Below, piece by piece: positions 35,301 through 37,112 of a DNA stretch of 37,112 bases. The stretch lies in assembly GCA_016710465.1 (NCBI GenBank), contig JADJVS010000018.1, positions 1 through 37,112 of the forward strand, given 5' to 3'. The DNA is from Sulfuritalea sp. (GTDB lineage: Bacteria > Pseudomonadota > Gammaproteobacteria > Burkholderiales > Rhodocyclaceae). Position 1 is the stretch's first letter, and each line of letters begins with the position of its first letter. A program made the translations under genes and the position numbers. Under the pieces are notes generated by a model that did not search any database, was not told the DNA's origin, and saw only the letters and a program-made list of their open reading frames with translations.

Positions 35301-37112
35301 CCAGCGGCGGTGCTGTCCACCGTCAGGCCGCGCGTTCAGATCCACCGCGCCGGTCACCGTCACCGTGTCGCCGCTGGTGGTGATGGTGGTCAAGGCCGCC
35401 GCCGCGTCGCCGGCCACTTGCACGGCATTGGTCGCCGCGCCCGCGTTCAGGGTCAACTGGTTCTGGTTGTAGGTGGTGCCCGTCGGCGTGATCGAGCCCG
35501 CGTCGGGCCAGCGCCGTCGGCCGCGGTGACGCTGGTCGCGCCACTGACCCCGGCCGCCGCGCCGCCAATGTTGCCCAGGCTGATGTCGTTGCCGGTGATG
35601 GTCAAACCGGTCAGCGCCGTGCCGTTGCCCGTCGCCCCCGTGATCGTCACGTCGCCCAGCGTGCCGCCCGTCAGGTCAGCGCGCCCGCGCCGTCAATGGT
35701 CTGGTTGAAGCTGATGTTGGCGCCCGCCGCGCTGCCGCCAGCGGCGGTGCTTGCCCACCGTCAGGCCCGCGCGTTCAGATCCACCGCGCCGGTCACCGTC
35801 ACCGTGTCGCCGCTGGTGGTGATGGTGGTCATGGCCGCCGCCGCGCCGCCGGCCACTTGCACGGCATTGGTCGCCGCGCCAGCGTTCAGGGTCAACTGGT
35901 TCTGGTTGTAGGTAGGTGCCCGTCGGTGTGATCGAGCCCGCGTCCGGGCCGGCGCCGTCGGCCAGCGGTGACGCTGGTCGCGCCACTGACCCCGGCCGCC
36001 GCGCCGCCAATGTTGCCCAGGCTGATGTCGTTGCCGGTGATGGTCAAACCGGTCAGCGCCGTGCCGTTGCCCGTCGCCCCCGTGATCGTCACGTCGCCCA
36101 GCGTGCCGCCCGTCAGGGTCAGCGCCGCCCCCGCCGTGAATGGTCGGAGTTGGAGCTGATGTTGGCGCCCGCCGCGCTGCCGCCAGCGGCGGTGCTGTCC
36201 ACCGTCAGGCCGCGCGTTCAGATCCACCGCGCCGGTCACCGTCACCGTGTCGCCGCTGGTGGTGATGGTGGTCAGGCCGCCGCCGCCGCCGGCCACTTGC
36301 ACGGCATTGGTCGCCGCGCCCGCGTTCAGGGTCAACTGGTTCTGGTTGTAGGTGGTGCCCGTCAGCGTGATCGAGCCCGCGTCCGCCGGCGCCGTCGGCC
36401 GCGGGTGACGCTGGTCGCGCCACTGACCCCGGCCGCCGCGCCGCAATGTTGCCCAGGCTGATGTCGTTGCCGGTGATGGTCAAACCGGTCAGCGCCGTGC
36501 CGCTGCCCGTCCGCCCCCGGATCGCCACGTCGCCCAGCGTGCCGCCCGTCAGGGTCGGCGCGCCCGCGCCGTCAATGGTCTGGTTGAAGCTGATGTTGGC
36601 GCCCGCCGCGCTGCCGCCAGCGGCGGCGTTGTCCACCGTCAGGCCGCGCGCGTTCAGATCCACCGCTGCCGGTCATCACCGTCACCGTGTCGCCGCTGGT
36701 GGTGATGGTGGTCAAGGCCGCCGCCGCGCTCGGCCGGCCACTTGCAATTTTGCATTGGTCGCCGCGCCCGCGTTCAGGGTCAACCGGTTCTGGCTAGCAG
36801 GTGGTGCCCGGTCAGCGTGATCGAGCCCGCGTCCGGCCGGCGTTGTCGGCCGCCGTGACGCTGGTCGCGCCACCGACCCTGGCCGCCGCCCCGCTAATGC
36901 CGTCGTGCTGATGTCGTTGCCGGTGATGGTCAGTCCGGTCAGCGCCGTGCCGCTGCCCGTCGCCCCGTGATCGTCACGTCGCCCAGCGTGCCGCCGCCTT
37001 CGGTCAGGGTCAGCGCGCCCGCGCTGTCAATGCCGTCTGGTTGAAGCTGATGTTGGCGCCCGCCGTCCTTAGGCCAGCGGCGGTGCTGTCCACCGTCAGC
37101 CGCGCGCGTTCA
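29400..37112 (-). CDS. giant repetitive surface adhesin, filamentous-haemagglutinin-like (partial, frames broken)
   Basis: The gene enters from the right edge and stops at 29400. Its C-terminal 290 residues are unique: SQSGLWTIGGNLWAKTSSGD and GNSVSIWADSIKVG type beta-helix sequence, then YLDIRNQTTEIRESGFAKEN, KVLRRGVVTSAGPGQP, and a final CEGGFANDSLSCQ. Everything upstream is a tandem array of a 147-residue unit rich in Gly, Thr, Ala, Asn and Val (GLTITGNDISLGNIGG, GSITLTGTTYNQNQLTLNAG, TTSGDTVTVTGAVDLNARGL, ANISFNQTIDGAGALTLTGG), the pattern of secreted beta-helix adhesins. No autotransporter barrel is present, so export by a two-partner or similar route is inferred; no transporter gene is visible. 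Longest intact stretches are 29400-30770 and 31739-33460. Single-base indels break the frame elsewhere, most likely sequence errors. Confidence 0.8.
30270..37112 (-). repeat. tandem array of 441-bp repeats (16 copies seen)
   Basis: Using CTGATGTCGTTGCCGGTGAT as an anchor on the plus strand, copies begin at 30304, 30745, 31184, 31625, 32067, 32508, 32949, 33390, 33831, 34269, 34708, 35140, 35580, 36022, 36458 and 36908. Well-behaved neighbours are exactly 441 bp apart (147 codons); the rest are 432-450 because of small indels. The first nine copies are nearly identical, differing mainly at C or G runs; copies 10 to 16 differ more. The array runs to the window edge, so the true copy number is unknown. 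Confidence 0.93.

Noticed and set aside
30582..37000. GGCGACACGG inside the 441-bp repeats (minus strand), considered as part of the dispersed 22-bp family.
   Set aside because: The AGTCGGCGC head is missing in every copy; the similarity is limited to a Gly-Asp-Thr codon run.
30270..37112. Tandem repeats considered as a CRISPR array.
   Set aside because: The unit is 441 bp, has no unique spacers, and is translated in frame as an adhesin repeat.

Overview
The window is about 65% GC and is most likely chromosomal DNA from a betaproteobacterium, probably of the Rhodocyclales/Sterolibacterium type. Evidence: RdgC beginning MWFRNLQIFRL, a flagellar flhDC pair, a LiuR-like MerR regulator with an acyl-CoA carboxylase cluster, the ftsK-lolA-rarA-serS gene order, and a large repetitive surface protein. 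The assignment is inferred from gene content only.

Layout. 1-1190: end of an unknown gene and a type IV pilin-like prepilin. 1331-2020: rpe. 2021-9047: a MerR regulator divergent from a tightly packed operon (SDR, carboxylase beta, AtuD/IVD-like acyl-CoA dehydrogenase, biotin-carrying carboxylase alpha, BKACE-type enzyme); this resembles leucine/isovalerate (Liu) or acyclic terpene (Atu) catabolism but no enoyl-CoA hydratase, HMG-CoA lyase or CoA ligase is present. 9113-13130: greB, an MFS transporter, a FliT-like chaperone, a secreted M48 protease and rdgC. 13213-16506: the flagellar master operon flhDC with its terminator, an AT-rich control region, and an HDOD-REC-GGDEF protein. 16609-22321: Nudix hydrolase, TonB-like protein, HNH endonuclease, YgiQ-type radical SAM protein, tRNA-Ser(CGA), MltF-type lytic transglycosylase. 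22308-27861: serS, rarA, lolA, ftsK on the minus strand. 28038-37112: a minus-strand surface module in which a giant adhesin, running off the right edge and built of 441-bp (147-residue) repeats, is followed by an OmpA-like and a FecR-like protein.

The most interesting signal is a dispersed 22-bp motif (AGTCGGCGC, then seven bases YGRYGRY, then ACGGCG) that I found 11 times between 1.2 and 25.8 kb. It occurs in both orientations, in intergenic DNA and inside genes in several reading frames, usually at linkers or gene ends. It looks like a DNA-level signal or small repeat family, comparable in distribution to DNA uptake sequences; its function is unknown.

Sequence quality matters here. Four otherwise well-preserved genes each carry one apparent single-base indel, and the 441-bp repeats carry homopolymer-type indels that become denser towards the right edge. 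These look more like assembly errors than true pseudogenes.
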